NCBI RefSeq assembly: GCF_013409365.1 | Contig: NZ_JACCBA010000001.1 | Coordinates: 5,208,001-5,272,000, forward strand | Reading direction: 5' to 3' | Length of the DNA: 64,000 nt | Source of the DNA: Actinomadura luteofluorescens | GTDB taxonomy: Bacteria; Actinomycetota; Actinomycetes; Streptosporangiales; Streptosporangiaceae | Shown: in pieces, positions 45,507-54,545 of the stretch | Layout: the number at the start of each line of letters is the position of its first letter | Numbering within the stretch: the stretch's first letter is position 1 | Program-made: the position numbers and the translations under genes | The notes under the pieces: model-generated | What the model saw: the letters and a program-made list of their open reading frames with translations, nothing else | Database searches by the model: none | What the model was told of the DNA's origin: nothing

Positions 45507-47933
45507 GTGATCCCTTCCGTTCTGCACGCCCCCGCGCCCGGCTGGACCACCGACGCCGACGTCGTCGTCATCGGGTCCGGCATCGCCGGCCTGGTCGCCG
45601 CGCTGCGCTGCCGCCCCCACGGCCGGGTGCTGCTCGTCACCAAGGCCCTTCTGGACGCCGGGTCGACCCGGTGGGCGCAGGGCGGCATCGCCGCCGCGCT
45701 CGCGCCCGACGACACCCCCGAGGAGCACCTCGCCGACACCCTCACCGCGGGCGTCGGCGTCTGCGACGAGGACGCCGTCCGGGCGCTCGTCACCGAGGGA
45801 CCGGACGCCGTCCGCGCCCTGATCGACCTCGGCACGGCCTTCGACCGCTCCGGCGGCGACATCGCGCTCACCCGCGAGGGCGGCCACCACCGGCGCCGCA
45901 TCGCGCACGCGGGCGGGGACGCCACCGGCGCCGAGATCAGCCGCGCCCTCCTGGCCGAGCTCAAGGACTCGGACGTCGAGGTGATCGAGCACGCGCTGGT
46001 CCTCGACCTGCTGAAGGACGCCGCGGGGCGCGCCGCCGGCGTCACCCTGCACGTCATGGGCGAGGGGCAGCCGGGCGGCGTCGGCGCCGTCCGCGCCCGT
46101 GCCGTCGTGCTCGCCACCGGCGGGCTCGGCCAGGTGTTCTCCGCCACGACCAACCCCGAGGTCTCGACGGGCGACGGCGTCGCTCTCGCGCTGCGCGCCG
46201 GGGCCGAGGTCACCGACCTGGAGTTCGTCCAGTTCCACCCGACCGTGCTGTGGCTCGGCGAGGGCGCGACGGGGCAGCAGCCGCTGATCTCCGAGGCCGT
46301 CCGGGGCGAGGGCGCGCACCTGGTGGACCACGCCGGCGTGCGCTTCATGACCGGGCGTCACGAGCTCGCCGAGCTGGCACCCCGCGACGTCGTCACCAAG
46401 GGGATCATCAACCGGATGCGGGAGACCGGCGCCTCCCACATGCTGCTCGACGGCCGCCACTTCGGCGCGGCGATGTGGGAGACCCGCTTCCCGACCATCC
46501 TGGCCGCGTGCCGCCACCACGGCATCGACCCGGTGACCGAGCCCATCCCCATCGTGCCGGCCGCCCACCATGCCAGCGGAGGCGTCCGCACGGACCTGCA
46601 CGGCCGCACGTCCGTCCCCGGCCTGTACGCCTGCGGCGAGGTCGCCTGCACGGGCGTCCATGGCGCGAACCGCCTCGCCTCCAACTCCCTCCTGGAAGGC
46701 CTGGTCTTCGCCGCCAGAATCGCCGAAGCCCTCTCCACCGACCTTCAACCCACGACCACCCCCACAGACGACCTGCCCGCTTTGACGGGCCGCCCGCCCG
46801 AACCCACGAATGCCCTGCCAGAACCCGACGCCTCAGCAGAGCCCACGGGCGGCCTTCCCGGACCTGCGAGCGGCCCGGCTGGGTCCACGGGTGGGCTGCC
46901 AGAACCCGACGCCTCAGCAGAGCCCACGGGCGGCCTGCCCGGACTTGCGAGCGGCCCGGCTGGGTCCACGGGTGGGCTGCCAGAACCCGACGCCTCAGCA
47001 GAGCCCACGGGCGGCCTGCCCGGACTTGCGAGCGGCCCGGCTGGGTCCACGGGTGGGCTGCCAGAACCCGACGCCTCAGCAGAGCCCACGGGCGGCCTGC
47101 CCGGACTTGCGAGCGGCCCGGCTGGGTCCACGGGTGGGCTGCCAGAACCCGACGCCTCGGCAGAGCCCACGGGCGGCCTGCCCGGACTTGCGAGCGGCCC
47201 GGCTGGGTCCACGGGTGGGCTGCCAGAACCCGTCGCCTCGGCAGAGCCCACGGGCGGCCTGCCCGGACTTGCGAGCGGCCCGGCTGGGTCCACGGGTGGG
47301 CTGCCAGAACCCGTCGCCTCGGCAGAGCCCACGGGCGGCCTGCCCGGACTTGCGAGCGGCCCGGCTGGGTCCACGGGTGGGCTGCCAGAACCCGACGCCT
47401 CGGCAGGGCCGACAGGCGGCCTGCCTGGACCTGCGGGCGACTCGGCCGGGCCTGGGAGCGGCCTTCCCGGACTCGCGGGTGGGGCTTTGGAGGCCGGGCA
47501 GGGCGCGGCGGGGTTTGGGAGCACCGTGCAGGAGCCCGCGCGCGTCCTGCCTGAGGTTGCGTCGGTGCTGCTGGGGGTCGGGGATGCCGGGCTGCTGGCG
47601 CCTGCGGCGCGGGCGGAAGTGCAGCGGATCATGACCTCCTATGTGGGCGTGCTGCGGCGGGCCGAGGGGCTGGAGACCGCGGTGCGGGAACTGGCGGAGC
47701 TCGGGCGCGGGGGCGCGGAGCCCGGGGTGGAGGCATGGGAGGCCACCAACCTGTACACCGTCGCGTCCGCGATCGTGGCGGCGGCGCGGCGGCGGGAGGA
47801 GACGCGCGGGAGCCACTGGCGGGAGGACTTCCCCGAGCGCGCGGACGGGACGTGGCGCGGCCGCCTCGTCACCCGGCTGGCGGGGAACGTCCTGACGACC
47901 ACCTACGAATCTCTGGAAGGGAAGCGCTCATGA
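45507..47933 (+). CDS. nadB: L-aspartate oxidase carrying a large repeat insertion
   Basis: GTG 45507 is preferred because GGAGGAGGG lies just before it; ATG 45477 is in frame but lacks a ribosome site. The FAD-binding Rossmann motif VVVIGSGIAGLVAALR and the catalytic segments TRWAQGGIAAAL, TREGGHHRRRIAHAGGDATG, VQFHPTVL, AAHHASGGV and CGEVACTGVHGANRLASNSL are intact. Between the FAD domain and the helical C-terminal domain lies a Pro/Gly/Ser/Ala/Glu linker of about 250 residues, mostly eight near-identical 27-residue repeats. The C-terminus (EVQRIMTSYVGVLRRAEGLE, WREDFPERAD) is normal. The protein is 808 residues against about 530-560 usually. It makes iminoaspartate for NAD synthesis. Confidence 0.93.
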   Translation: MIPSVLHAPAPGWTTDADVVVIGSGIAGLVAALRCRPHGRVLLVTKALLDAGSTRWAQGGIAAALAPDDTPEEHLADTLTAGVGVCDEDAVRALVTEGPDAVRALIDLGTAFDRSGGDIALTREGGHHRRRIAHAGGDATGAEISRALLAELKDSDVEVIEHALVLDLLKDAAGRAAGVTLHVMGEGQPGGVGAVRARAVVLATGGLGQVFSATTNPEVSTGDGVALALRAGAEVTDLEFVQFHPTVLWLGEGATGQQPLISEAVRGEGAHLVDHAGVRFMTGRHELAELAPRDVVTKGIINRMRETGASHMLLDGRHFGAAMWETRFPTILAACRHHGIDPVTEPIPIVPAAHHASGGVRTDLHGRTSVPGLYACGEVACTGVHGANRLASNSLLEGLVFAARIAEALSTDLQPTTTPTDDLPALTGRPPEPTNALPEPDASAEPTGGLPGPASGPAGSTGGLPEPDASAEPTGGLPGLASGPAGSTGGLPEPDASAEPTGGLPGLASGPAGSTGGLPEPDASAEPTGGLPGLASGPAGSTGGLPEPDASAEPTGGLPGLASGPAGSTGGLPEPVASAEPTGGLPGLASGPAGSTGGLPEPVASAEPTGGLPGLASGPAGSTGGLPEPDASAGPTGGLPGPAGDSAGPGSGLPGLAGGALEAGQGAAGFGSTVQEPARVLPEVASVLLGVGDAGLLAPAARAEVQRIMTSYVGVLRRAEGLETAVRELAELGRGGAEPGVEAWEATNLYTVASAIVAAARRREETRGSHWREDFPERADGTWRGRLVTRLAGNVLTTTYESLEGKRS
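46815..47462 (+). repeat. Eight tandem 81-bp repeats inside nadB
   Basis: Copies begin at 46815, 46896, 46977, 47058, 47139, 47220, 47301 and 47382, exactly 81 bp apart, each starting ctgccagaaccc. Most differ by one or two bases (cctcagcag versus cctcggcag; gacgcc versus gtcgcc). Each encodes 27 residues, roughly LPEPDASAEPTGG then LPGLASGPAGSTGG. The first and last copies are the most diverged, as expected for an array expanding from its centre by slippage or unequal crossing-over. Confidence 0.95.
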
Positions 47934-48787
47934 CACCGGAACTCTCGCAGAGGCTGACCAGCGCCGGGCTGGATCCACAGGCTGTGGAAAACCTTGTCCG
48001 GACGGCGCTGGCCGAGGACGGGGAGACCGACGTCACCAGCACCCCGATCTTCGCGCCGCAGGACACCGCGAGCGGGGAGTTGAAGGCGCGCGAGGAGGGG
48101 GTCGTCGCGGGCGTTCCCGTGGCGTGCGTCGTCTTCGAGACGCTGGACGTCGCCTACGAGGCGAAGGTCGAGGACGGTGACCGGGTCGTCCCGGGGCAGG
48201 TCCTCATCGCGGTCAGCGGCTCCACCAGGGCGATCCTGAGGGCGGAGAGGACGGCACTGAACCTCCTCACGCACCTGTCCGGAATCGCGACCGCCACCCG
48301 CGGGTGGATGGACGCCATGGCGGGCACCAAGGCGCAGGTCCGTGACACCCGCAAGACCCTCCCCGGCCTGCGCGCCCTGCAGAAGTACGCCGTGCACTGC
48401 GGGGGCGGCGTCAACCACCGGATGGGCCTGCACGACGCCGCTCTCATCAAGGACAACCACATCGCCGCGGCCGGCGGCGTCACCAAGGCGTACGAGGCGA
48501 TCCGCGCCGTTTACCCGTCCCTGCACGTCCAGGTGGAGTGCGACACCCTCGCGCAGGTGGAGGAGGCGCTGGCCGTGGGAGCCACCAGCATCCTGCTCGA
48601 TAACATGACCGACGCCGAGATGACCGAGGCGGTCCGGCTCGTGGCAGGGCGGGCGGAACTCGAGGCCAGCGGTGGCCTTACCCTGGAGCGGGCCCGAGAC
48701 GTCGCCGTGACCGGGGTGGACTACCTTGCGGTCGGCGCGCTGACGCACTCGGCGCACGTGTTCGACATCGGCCTTGACTTCACCTGA
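47930..48787 (+). CDS. nadC: Nicotinate-nucleotide pyrophosphorylase (quinolinate phosphoribosyltransferase)
   Basis: The 285-residue protein overlaps nadB by ATGA. QPRTase motifs are present: RAERTALNLLTHLSGIAT, DTRKTLPGLRALQKYAV, HRMGLHDAALIKDNHI, VECDTLAQVEEAL and EASGGL. It converts quinolinate to nicotinate mononucleotide. No quinolinate synthase (nadA) is present in the window, so that step is encoded elsewhere. Confidence 0.97.
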   Translation: MTPELSQRLTSAGLDPQAVENLVRTALAEDGETDVTSTPIFAPQDTASGELKAREEGVVAGVPVACVVFETLDVAYEAKVEDGDRVVPGQVLIAVSGSTRAILRAERTALNLLTHLSGIATATRGWMDAMAGTKAQVRDTRKTLPGLRALQKYAVHCGGGVNHRMGLHDAALIKDNHIAAAGGVTKAYEAIRAVYPSLHVQVECDTLAQVEEALAVGATSILLDNMTDAEMTEAVRLVAGRAELEASGGLTLERARDVAVTGVDYLAVGALTHSAHVFDIGLDFT

Positions 48788-48801
48788 ACAGCGGGGACCT
48801 G

Positions 48802-49584
48802 ATGCTGCTGACCATCGACGTCGGTAACACCCAGACCGTTCTCGGTCTCTTCGAAGGCGACGAGGTGATCGAGCACTGGAGGATCAACACCGATCCGCGG
48901 CGCACCGCCGACGAGATCGCGGTGGTCCTGCAGGGGCTCGTCCAGCAGAGCCCGCTGCTGGCCGAGACCGACATCAGCGGCATCGCGCTGTGCTCCACGG
49001 TCCCGTCCGTCCTGCACGAGATGCGGGAGATGTGCCGCCGCTACTACGGCGACGTGTCCGCGGTGATCGTGGAGCCGGGCGTCAAGACCGGCGTCCCCGT
49101 CCGGATGGACAACCCGAAGGAGGTCGGCGCCGACCGCATCGTGAACGCGCTCGCCGCCGTCCACACCCACGGCGGGCCCGCGATCGTGGTCGACTTCGGC
49201 ACCGCCACCACCTTCGACGCGGTCTCGGCCAGGGGCGAGTACGTGGGCGGCGCGATCGCCCCCGGCATCGAGATCTCGATCGACGCGCTGTCCTCGCGCG
49301 GCGCGCAGCTCCACAAGATCGAGCTGGTCCGGCCGCGCAACGTGATCGCCAAGAACACCGTCGAGGCGCTGCAGTCCGGGATCATCTTCGGCTTCGCCGG
49401 CCAGGTGGACGGCATCGTCGAGCGCATGTCGGAGGAGCTCGCCGAGGACCCGGAGGAGGTCACGGTCATCGCCACCGGCGGCCTCGCCCCGCTCGTCCTG
49501 GAGGAGTCCCGCAGCATCGACGAGTTCGAGCCGTGGCTCACCCTCATCGGCCTGCGGCTCATCTACGAGCGCAACACTCCGTGA
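48802..49584 (+). CDS. coaX: Type III pantothenate kinase
   Basis: The 260-residue protein has the N-terminal phosphate-binding DVGNTQTVLGLFEG, EVGADRIVNALA, VDFGTATTFDAVS and GGAIAPGIEIS, then ATGGLAPLV. It catalyses the first step from pantothenate to CoA and is feedback-insensitive to CoA. It follows nadC by 14 bp and sits between the pan/nad genes and lysS, as in mycobacteria. Confidence 0.97.
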   Translation: MLLTIDVGNTQTVLGLFEGDEVIEHWRINTDPRRTADEIAVVLQGLVQQSPLLAETDISGIALCSTVPSVLHEMREMCRRYYGDVSAVIVEPGVKTGVPVRMDNPKEVGADRIVNALAAVHTHGGPAIVVDFGTATTFDAVSARGEYVGGAIAPGIEISIDALSSRGAQLHKIELVRPRNVIAKNTVEALQSGIIFGFAGQVDGIVERMSEELAEDPEEVTVIATGGLAPLVLEESRSIDEFEPWLTLIGLRLIYERNTP

Positions 49585-49647
49585 CGCGCCGGGCGATCGC
49601 GGCGAAGTCGTTCGCCCCGCACCGGACGGGCTGGATAGCCTTGCGAT

Positions 49648-51138
49648 GTGAGTGACGAGACCTTCGACGAGCTCCCGGAGCAGATGCGCGTGCGCCGGGA
49701 GAAGCTCGACCGGCTCCGCGAGAGCGGGATCGACCCCTACCCGGTGACCTTCCCGCGGACGGCGACGACCGCCGAGATCCGCGCGAAACACGGCGGCCTG
49801 GAGCCGGGCACCGAGACGGGCGAGAAGGCCGGCGTCACCGGTCGCGTCATGCTGATCCGCAACACCGGGAAGCTGTGCTTCGCCACCATCCGGGACGCCG
49901 GCGGCGACATCCAGGTCATGCTGTCGCTGGCCAAGGTCGGGCAGGAGCAGCTCGACTTCTGGAAGCGCGAGGTGGACCTCGGCGACCACGTCGGCGTCGA
50001 GGGCGAGATCATCACCTCCCGCCGCGGCGAGCTGTCGATCATGGCGGACCGGTTCGCGATCACGTCCAAGTGCCTGCGGCCGCTGCCGGAGAAGCACGCC
50101 GGCCTGACCGACCCGGAGGCGCGGGTCCGGCAGCGCTACGTCGACCTCATCGTCAACGACGAGGCGCGGCGGATGGCGCGGGTGCGCAGCGCGACGGTCC
50201 GCGCGGTCCGCGACTTCTGGCACGAGGAGGGCTATCTCGAAGTCGAGACGCCCATGCTCCAGCCGATCCACGGCGGGGCCGCGGCGCGCCCGTTCAAGAC
50301 GCACATCAACGCCTACGACATGGACCTCTACCTGCGCATCGCGATCGAGCTGTACCTCAAGCGGCTCGTCGTCGGCGGCATCGAGAAGGTCTTCGAGATC
50401 AACCGCAACTTCCGCAACGAGGGCGCGGACTCCACGCACAACCCCGAGTTCACGATGATCGAGGCCTACGGGACCTACCTCGACTACAACGACATGGCCG
50501 ACCTGACCCAGCGGATGTACAAGAAGGCGGTCGTCGCCGCCCTCGACACCACCGTGGTCGTCCACGACGGCGTCGAGGTCGACCTCGGCCTCCCGGAGTG
50601 GCCGCGGATCACCCTGTACGGCGCGGTGTCGGAGGCGCTCGGCGAGGAGGTCACGCCGCACACGCCGATCGAGTCCGTGCGCAAGCTCGCCGACGCCCGC
50701 GACATCTCGTGGGACCCGAAGTGGGGGCAGGGCAAGATCGTCCAGGAGATCTTCGAGGAGCTGGTCGAGCACACCCTCGTCCAGCCCACGTTCGTCATGG
50801 ACTACCCGGTCGAGACGTCCCCGCTGACCCGCCAGCACCGCGAGGAGCCGCTGCTCACCGAGAAGTGGGACCTCATCGGGTTCGGCACGGAACTCGGCAC
50901 CGCCTACTCCGAGCTGGTCGACCCGATCGAGCAGCGCCGCCGCCTCACCGAGCAGTCGCTGCTCGCCGCGGGCGGCGACCCCGAGGCCATGCAGCTGGAC
51001 GAGGACTTCCTGCGCGCCCTGGAGTACGCGATGCCCCCGACGGGCGGGATGGGCGCCGGCATCGACCGCATGATCATGGCGTTCACCGGCAAGGGGATCC
51101 GCGACACGATCCTGTTCCCGCTGGTCAAGCCCGAATGA
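49648..51138 (+). CDS. lysS: Lysyl-tRNA synthetase, class II
   Basis: The 496-residue enzyme starts with GTG. An OB-fold anticodon domain (about 55-150) is followed by the class II catalytic core: motif 1 VRDFWHEEGYLEVETPMLQP, motif 2 FEINRNFRNEGADSTHNPEF, and motif 3 GGMGAGIDRMIMAFTG. The last 14 bases overlap the end of the convergent P450 gene. Confidence 0.97.
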   Translation: MSDETFDELPEQMRVRREKLDRLRESGIDPYPVTFPRTATTAEIRAKHGGLEPGTETGEKAGVTGRVMLIRNTGKLCFATIRDAGGDIQVMLSLAKVGQEQLDFWKREVDLGDHVGVEGEIITSRRGELSIMADRFAITSKCLRPLPEKHAGLTDPEARVRQRYVDLIVNDEARRMARVRSATVRAVRDFWHEEGYLEVETPMLQPIHGGAAARPFKTHINAYDMDLYLRIAIELYLKRLVVGGIEKVFEINRNFRNEGADSTHNPEFTMIEAYGTYLDYNDMADLTQRMYKKAVVAALDTTVVVHDGVEVDLGLPEWPRITLYGAVSEALGEEVTPHTPIESVRKLADARDISWDPKWGQGKIVQEIFEELVEHTLVQPTFVMDYPVETSPLTRQHREEPLLTEKWDLIGFGTELGTAYSELVDPIEQRRRLTEQSLLAAGGDPEAMQLDEDFLRALEYAMPPTGGMGAGIDRMIMAFTGKGIRDTILFPLVKPE

Positions 51139-52351
51139 CGACCGGAAGCTCGCGCAACCCCCGCAACACGAGGTTGTCGCGGTAGACGAGGTCGCCGGCG
51201 GCGAGGGCCACGTCGCGCTCGAACAGCTTGCCGAGCGCGACGCGGCCCTCCAGCCGGGCCAGCGGCGCGCCGAGGCAGAAGTGGACGCCGTGCCCGAACG
51301 ACAGGTGCTTCGGCGTCTCGCGTCCCTCGGAGTAGCGGAGCAGGTCCAGCCGGTCGGGGTCGTCGAAGAACGCCGGGTCGCGGTTGGCGGCGCCCGTCAG
51401 TAGAAGGACGAGCTTCCCGCGCTCGATGAGCGTGCCGTTCAGATCGACGTCCTCCAGCGCCGACCGTAGGGTCAGCTGCACCGGTGGGTCGAAGCGCAGC
51501 AGCTCCTCCACCGCCGCCTGGACGTTCCCACGCCGCTCCCGAAACAGCCGCAACTGCGCGGGATCGCGGAGCAGCGCCAGCGCGCCGTTCCCGATGAGGT
51601 TCACGGTCGTCTCATGGCCCGCGACGAGCAGCAGGATGCAGGTCGCCAGCAGTTCCTGCTCCGACAGGACGTCTCCGCCGTCAGAGACGCCCACAAGGGC
51701 GCTCAGGAGGTCGTCGCGCGGCTCGGCCCGGCGCTTGGCGGCCAGCGCCCGGAAGTACTCCGCGAACTCGTCGCGCGCCGCGTCCCGCTGGGCGATCTCC
51801 GCCTCCGGCAGCAGGAAGTCGGGGTCCAGGCCGCGCGCGAGGCTGTCCGACCAGCCCTTGAACAGGTCGCGATCCTCGGCGGGCACGCCGAGCATCTCGC
51901 TGATCACGATGACGGGCAGCGGGTAGGCCAGCGTCGCGATCAGGTCGACCTCGCCGGAGACGGGCTCCAGGAGCGCGTCGACGAGCTCCTCGACCCGGGG
52001 CCGCAGCCGCTCCACGAGGCGCGGCGTGAACGCCTTGCTGACGAGCCGGCGCAGCCGCGTGTGGTCGGGCGGATCCATGGTCAGGAACGACCGGTGCCGC
52101 CCCTGCACCTCGCGCCACACGCCGCCTCCCGACGGACGGTGCCCGAACCGAGGGTCGCGCAGGACGCGCTCGCACAGCTCGTAGGACGCGGTGACGCGCA
52201 GACCGACGTCCGTGCGGTGCAGGCTCCGCCCGCCCGCTCCGAGCGTCCGGTAGTGGGCGTACGGGTCGGCGCGGAACGCCGGGTCGCCCGGATCGAAGCC
52301 GAGTACCGCGGTCGCCCCGGCCCGTACCGCCTGGCCCGTCCTGTCCTCCAT
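51125..52351 (-). CDS. Cytochrome P450
   Basis: The 408-residue P450 has the I-helix VAGHETTVNLIGNG, ExxR in EELLRFDPPVQ, PPDHTRLRRLVSKAFTPRLV, and the haem loop FGHGVHFCLGAPLARLEGRV with the Cys ligand. It is a CYP105/107-like class I enzyme. Its 3' end overlaps lysS by 14 bp in convergent orientation. A LacI-type regulator lies 55 bp upstream on the same strand and may be cotranscribed with it. No ferredoxin gene is adjacent. Substrate is unknown. Confidence 0.95.
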   Translation of the reverse strand: MEDRTGQAVRAGATAVLGFDPGDPAFRADPYAHYRTLGAGGRSLHRTDVGLRVTASYELCERVLRDPRFGHRPSGGGVWREVQGRHRSFLTMDPPDHTRLRRLVSKAFTPRLVERLRPRVEELVDALLEPVSGEVDLIATLAYPLPVIVISEMLGVPAEDRDLFKGWSDSLARGLDPDFLLPEAEIAQRDAARDEFAEYFRALAAKRRAEPRDDLLSALVGVSDGGDVLSEQELLATCILLLVAGHETTVNLIGNGALALLRDPAQLRLFRERRGNVQAAVEELLRFDPPVQLTLRSALEDVDLNGTLIERGKLVLLLTGAANRDPAFFDDPDRLDLLRYSEGRETPKHLSFGHGVHFCLGAPLARLEGRVALGKLFERDVALAAGDLVYRDNLVLRGLRELPVVIRA

Positions 52352-52406
52352 GCCTCAAGCGGACCCGAATCTGAGACGGGATGTCAACAGCGCCGGCAGC
52401 GGGACG

Positions 52407-53429
52407 CTAAGCGCTTTCTCGTATCACCAGGTCGGGCCGCTGGACGACCTGGCGGTGCTGGTGGGACTTGCCCTCGCCGATCTCGGCCATCGCCAGCTCG
52501 GCGGCCTCCCAGCCGAGCTCGCGGCGCGGCTGGCGGACGGTGGTGAGCGGCACGGCGGCGCTCGCCGCGAGCTCGATGTCGTCGTAGCCGACCACGGCGA
52601 TGTCCTCGGGGACGCGGACGCCGAGCCGGATCAGCTCGTTGATCAGGCCGATCGCGAGCAGGTCGTTGGCGCAGAACACGCCGTCGGGCACCGGCGACAT
52701 GGCCATGATCTCGTGTGCCGCGGCCTGCCCCTCCGTGGGGCTCAGGGCCTCCTTGACCAGGACCGGGGGCTTGCCGAGGCCCGCCTCGACGATCGTGCGG
52801 GCGGCCCCGTCGCGGCGTTCCACGCAGGGCTGCGGCTCGGGGGTCCCGGTCACGAACGCGATGCGCTCCCGTCCGATGCCGAGCAGGTACGCGGCGGCGG
52901 CCTCACCGCCCGCCACATGGTCGACCCGGGCGGAGCACACGTCGGAGGCGTCCCGGTCGATCAGCACCACGCTCATGCCCGCGGCGCGCAGCCGGGAGAT
53001 GTCGCGGGGACCGATCCCGACCGGGATGACCAGGGCCCCGGCGGCCTGCTGGTCGGCGAGCAGTTCCAGCAGGCGGCGCTCCTTTTCGGCGGAGTGGTCG
53101 CTGGACAGCCACAGGGCGTCGTGGCCCGCCGCGTTGAGCGCGGCCTCGGCGCCCCGTGCGACGTCGGTCGCGTACGGGTTGGCGAGGTCTTCGACGAGGA
53201 CGCCGAACGCCCGGCGCGGCTGGTCGCCGAACTCGCCCGCGGTCCGCTCGGGGCCCGTGCGGAGCCGTCGCGCGGACTCGTTGCGCACGAATCCGAGCTC
53301 CTCGATCGCCGCGCGGACACGGTCACGGGTAGCTTCGGCCACGAGATCTGGCCGGTTTAGGACATTCGAAACGGTCCCAACTGAGACTCCAGCACGCCTC
53401 GCGACCTCACGAATACTGGTCTGTGGCAA
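52407..53429 (-). CDS. LacI/GalR-family transcriptional regulator
   Basis: TTG 53429 with GAGGAG upstream is preferred and gives 340 residues beginning PQTSIREVARRAGVSVGTVS and NVLNRPDLV, the usual LacI HTH and hinge start; the open frame extends to 53528. The periplasmic-binding-type domain is complete (VLVEDLANPYATDVARGAE, then VPDGVFCANDLLAIGLINEL). It would bind a sugar-like effector. No sugar transporter adjoins it; the only downstream gene is the P450. Confidence 0.92.
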   Translation of the reverse strand: MPQTSIREVARRAGVSVGTVSNVLNRPDLVAEATRDRVRAAIEELGFVRNESARRLRTGPERTAGEFGDQPRRAFGVLVEDLANPYATDVARGAEAALNAAGHDALWLSSDHSAEKERRLLELLADQQAAGALVIPVGIGPRDISRLRAAGMSVVLIDRDASDVCSARVDHVAGGEAAAAYLLGIGRERIAFVTGTPEPQPCVERRDGAARTIVEAGLGKPPVLVKEALSPTEGQAAAHEIMAMSPVPDGVFCANDLLAIGLINELIRLGVRVPEDIAVVGYDDIELAASAAVPLTTVRQPRRELGWEAAELAMAEIGEGKSHQHRQVVQRPDLVIRESA

Positions 53430-53919
53430 CTCGCTCCTCGTCCCGCTCCATGGGCGTTTTCCCAGGTAGTGGAGTTTGGCATGGCGGGGCGCCGAATGCA
53501 CGGTCACACATGGTGAGCGAACGGGCACGCAGCGCTCTTGACCGGCGCTTGACGGGCCGGATCCGGCCGCCTAGCGTTCCGAGCCGAAGCGTAGCTTGAA
53601 ACGATTCACGATCTTCGTTCACCGCGAGGACCGGTGGGTTCGGCGAGAAGGGGCGGGCGGATGGCTGGCGATCACATCCCGTCTCCCTCGGCAGGCCAAC
53701 GAGTGAATCGTCACCCGGAGTTCCCCCGTACACCCCCGCAATCGGCCATGCGGCCACCTCCGGCCAAGCGCGCGAGACAGAAAAGGAACTCGATGATCTA
53801 AGTCCGGAAGGGTCCGGACCCGGCAACCCAACGCGCGTACAGATCGAGGCGCCCAACCCGTGCCTGTGCAGCGGACGGCTGCATCCCCGCGGTCATCACC
53901 ACGGACGAGGGAGGACGGA
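53430..53919. other. Intergenic region between LacI and LuxR-type genes
   Basis: This 490-bp gap between divergent genes has no coding support. A small hairpin, gtccgg-aagggt-ccggac, lies at 53802-53819. The segment 53590-53720 contains several near-palindromic stretches around cgattcac and gtgaatcg (about 53600 and 53704), which form an inverted pair about 100 bp apart. Promoters for both genes must lie here; none was pinned down. Confidence 0.45.
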
Positions 53920-54150
53920 GTGGAAACAGCCACACTCGCACGTCGTGGCACCGACGATTTCGGGCTGAGCGAGGAAGAGATCCGGCTGCTCGCCCAGATC
54001 GCCAGCGGTGTCACCGCCGATGTGGCGGCACGCAAGCTGGAACTGAGCGCTCGGACCTTGCGGCGCCGGCTGCGGACGATCTGCGACCGGCTGGAGGTCA
54101 ACACCCCTATCGAGGCCGTGGTGTGGGCGGCCCGGAGGCAGCTCATCTAG
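53920..54150 (+). CDS. Stand-alone LuxR-type HTH mini-regulator
   Basis: The 76-residue protein starts at GTG 53920, preceded by gagggaggacg. It is essentially one LuxR/GerE helix-turn-helix: GLSEEEIRLLAQIASGVTAD, VAARKLELSARTLRRRLRTI and VNTPIEAVVWAARRQL. It lacks any receiver or ligand domain. Small proteins of this type recur in actinomycetes and may act as dimers or modulators of larger regulators. A 10-bp terminator hairpin follows. Confidence 0.88.
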   Translation: METATLARRGTDDFGLSEEEIRLLAQIASGVTADVAARKLELSARTLRRRLRTICDRLEVNTPIEAVVWAARRQLI

Positions 54151-54162
54151 CGATGCACCCCC

Positions 54163-54189
54163 GACGCTCGCCAGGGGACGGCGAGCGTC
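54163..54189 (+). terminator. Terminator after the LuxR-type gene
   Basis: gacgctcgcc (54163-54172) and ggcgagcgtc (54180-54189) form a perfect 10-bp stem with a 7-nt loop, 13 bases after the stop codon. The rest of the gap to 54545 shows no gene or repeat. Confidence 0.8.
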
Positions 54190-54545
54190 ATCCGGAGAAA
54201 CGGCGGCTCATCCGAATTCCGTCCGACCCCGCAGCGGCGGCGCCCGCGCCCTGGCAGGTAGGTCCCTGCAGAAGGCGTCGCCGCGGACGGCGTTCGGGCC
54301 TGACAGGCCCACCCGGCCCGCCCGTTTTCCGGTGATCTTTGCCCCATGACGGCCTCGTCCGGCGGGCCCGGGTCAGCTCATCTCAGCGTGACGGATGGAA
54401 CGGCGAGATCGGTCAGCATGACGCGTCCGCCGGCCGCCCCGCGGGCAGACCGGCGCATTCCAGCAGCCCAGGGCGGCGCTGTCCGCCTCCGAGACCGCCG
54501 ACGACCGGCTTGATAGAGCGCGCGTCAGGCGCGGCGACGCAGTGC

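Noticed and set aside
45671..47554. 627-codon ORF in another frame of nadB
   Set aside because: The 81-bp repeats keep all frames open. Only the nadB frame has enzyme motifs.
46745..47816. Minus-strand repeat-protein ORFs over the nadB repeats
   Set aside because: Open only because the repeat period is a multiple of three. No start site or flanking domain supports them.
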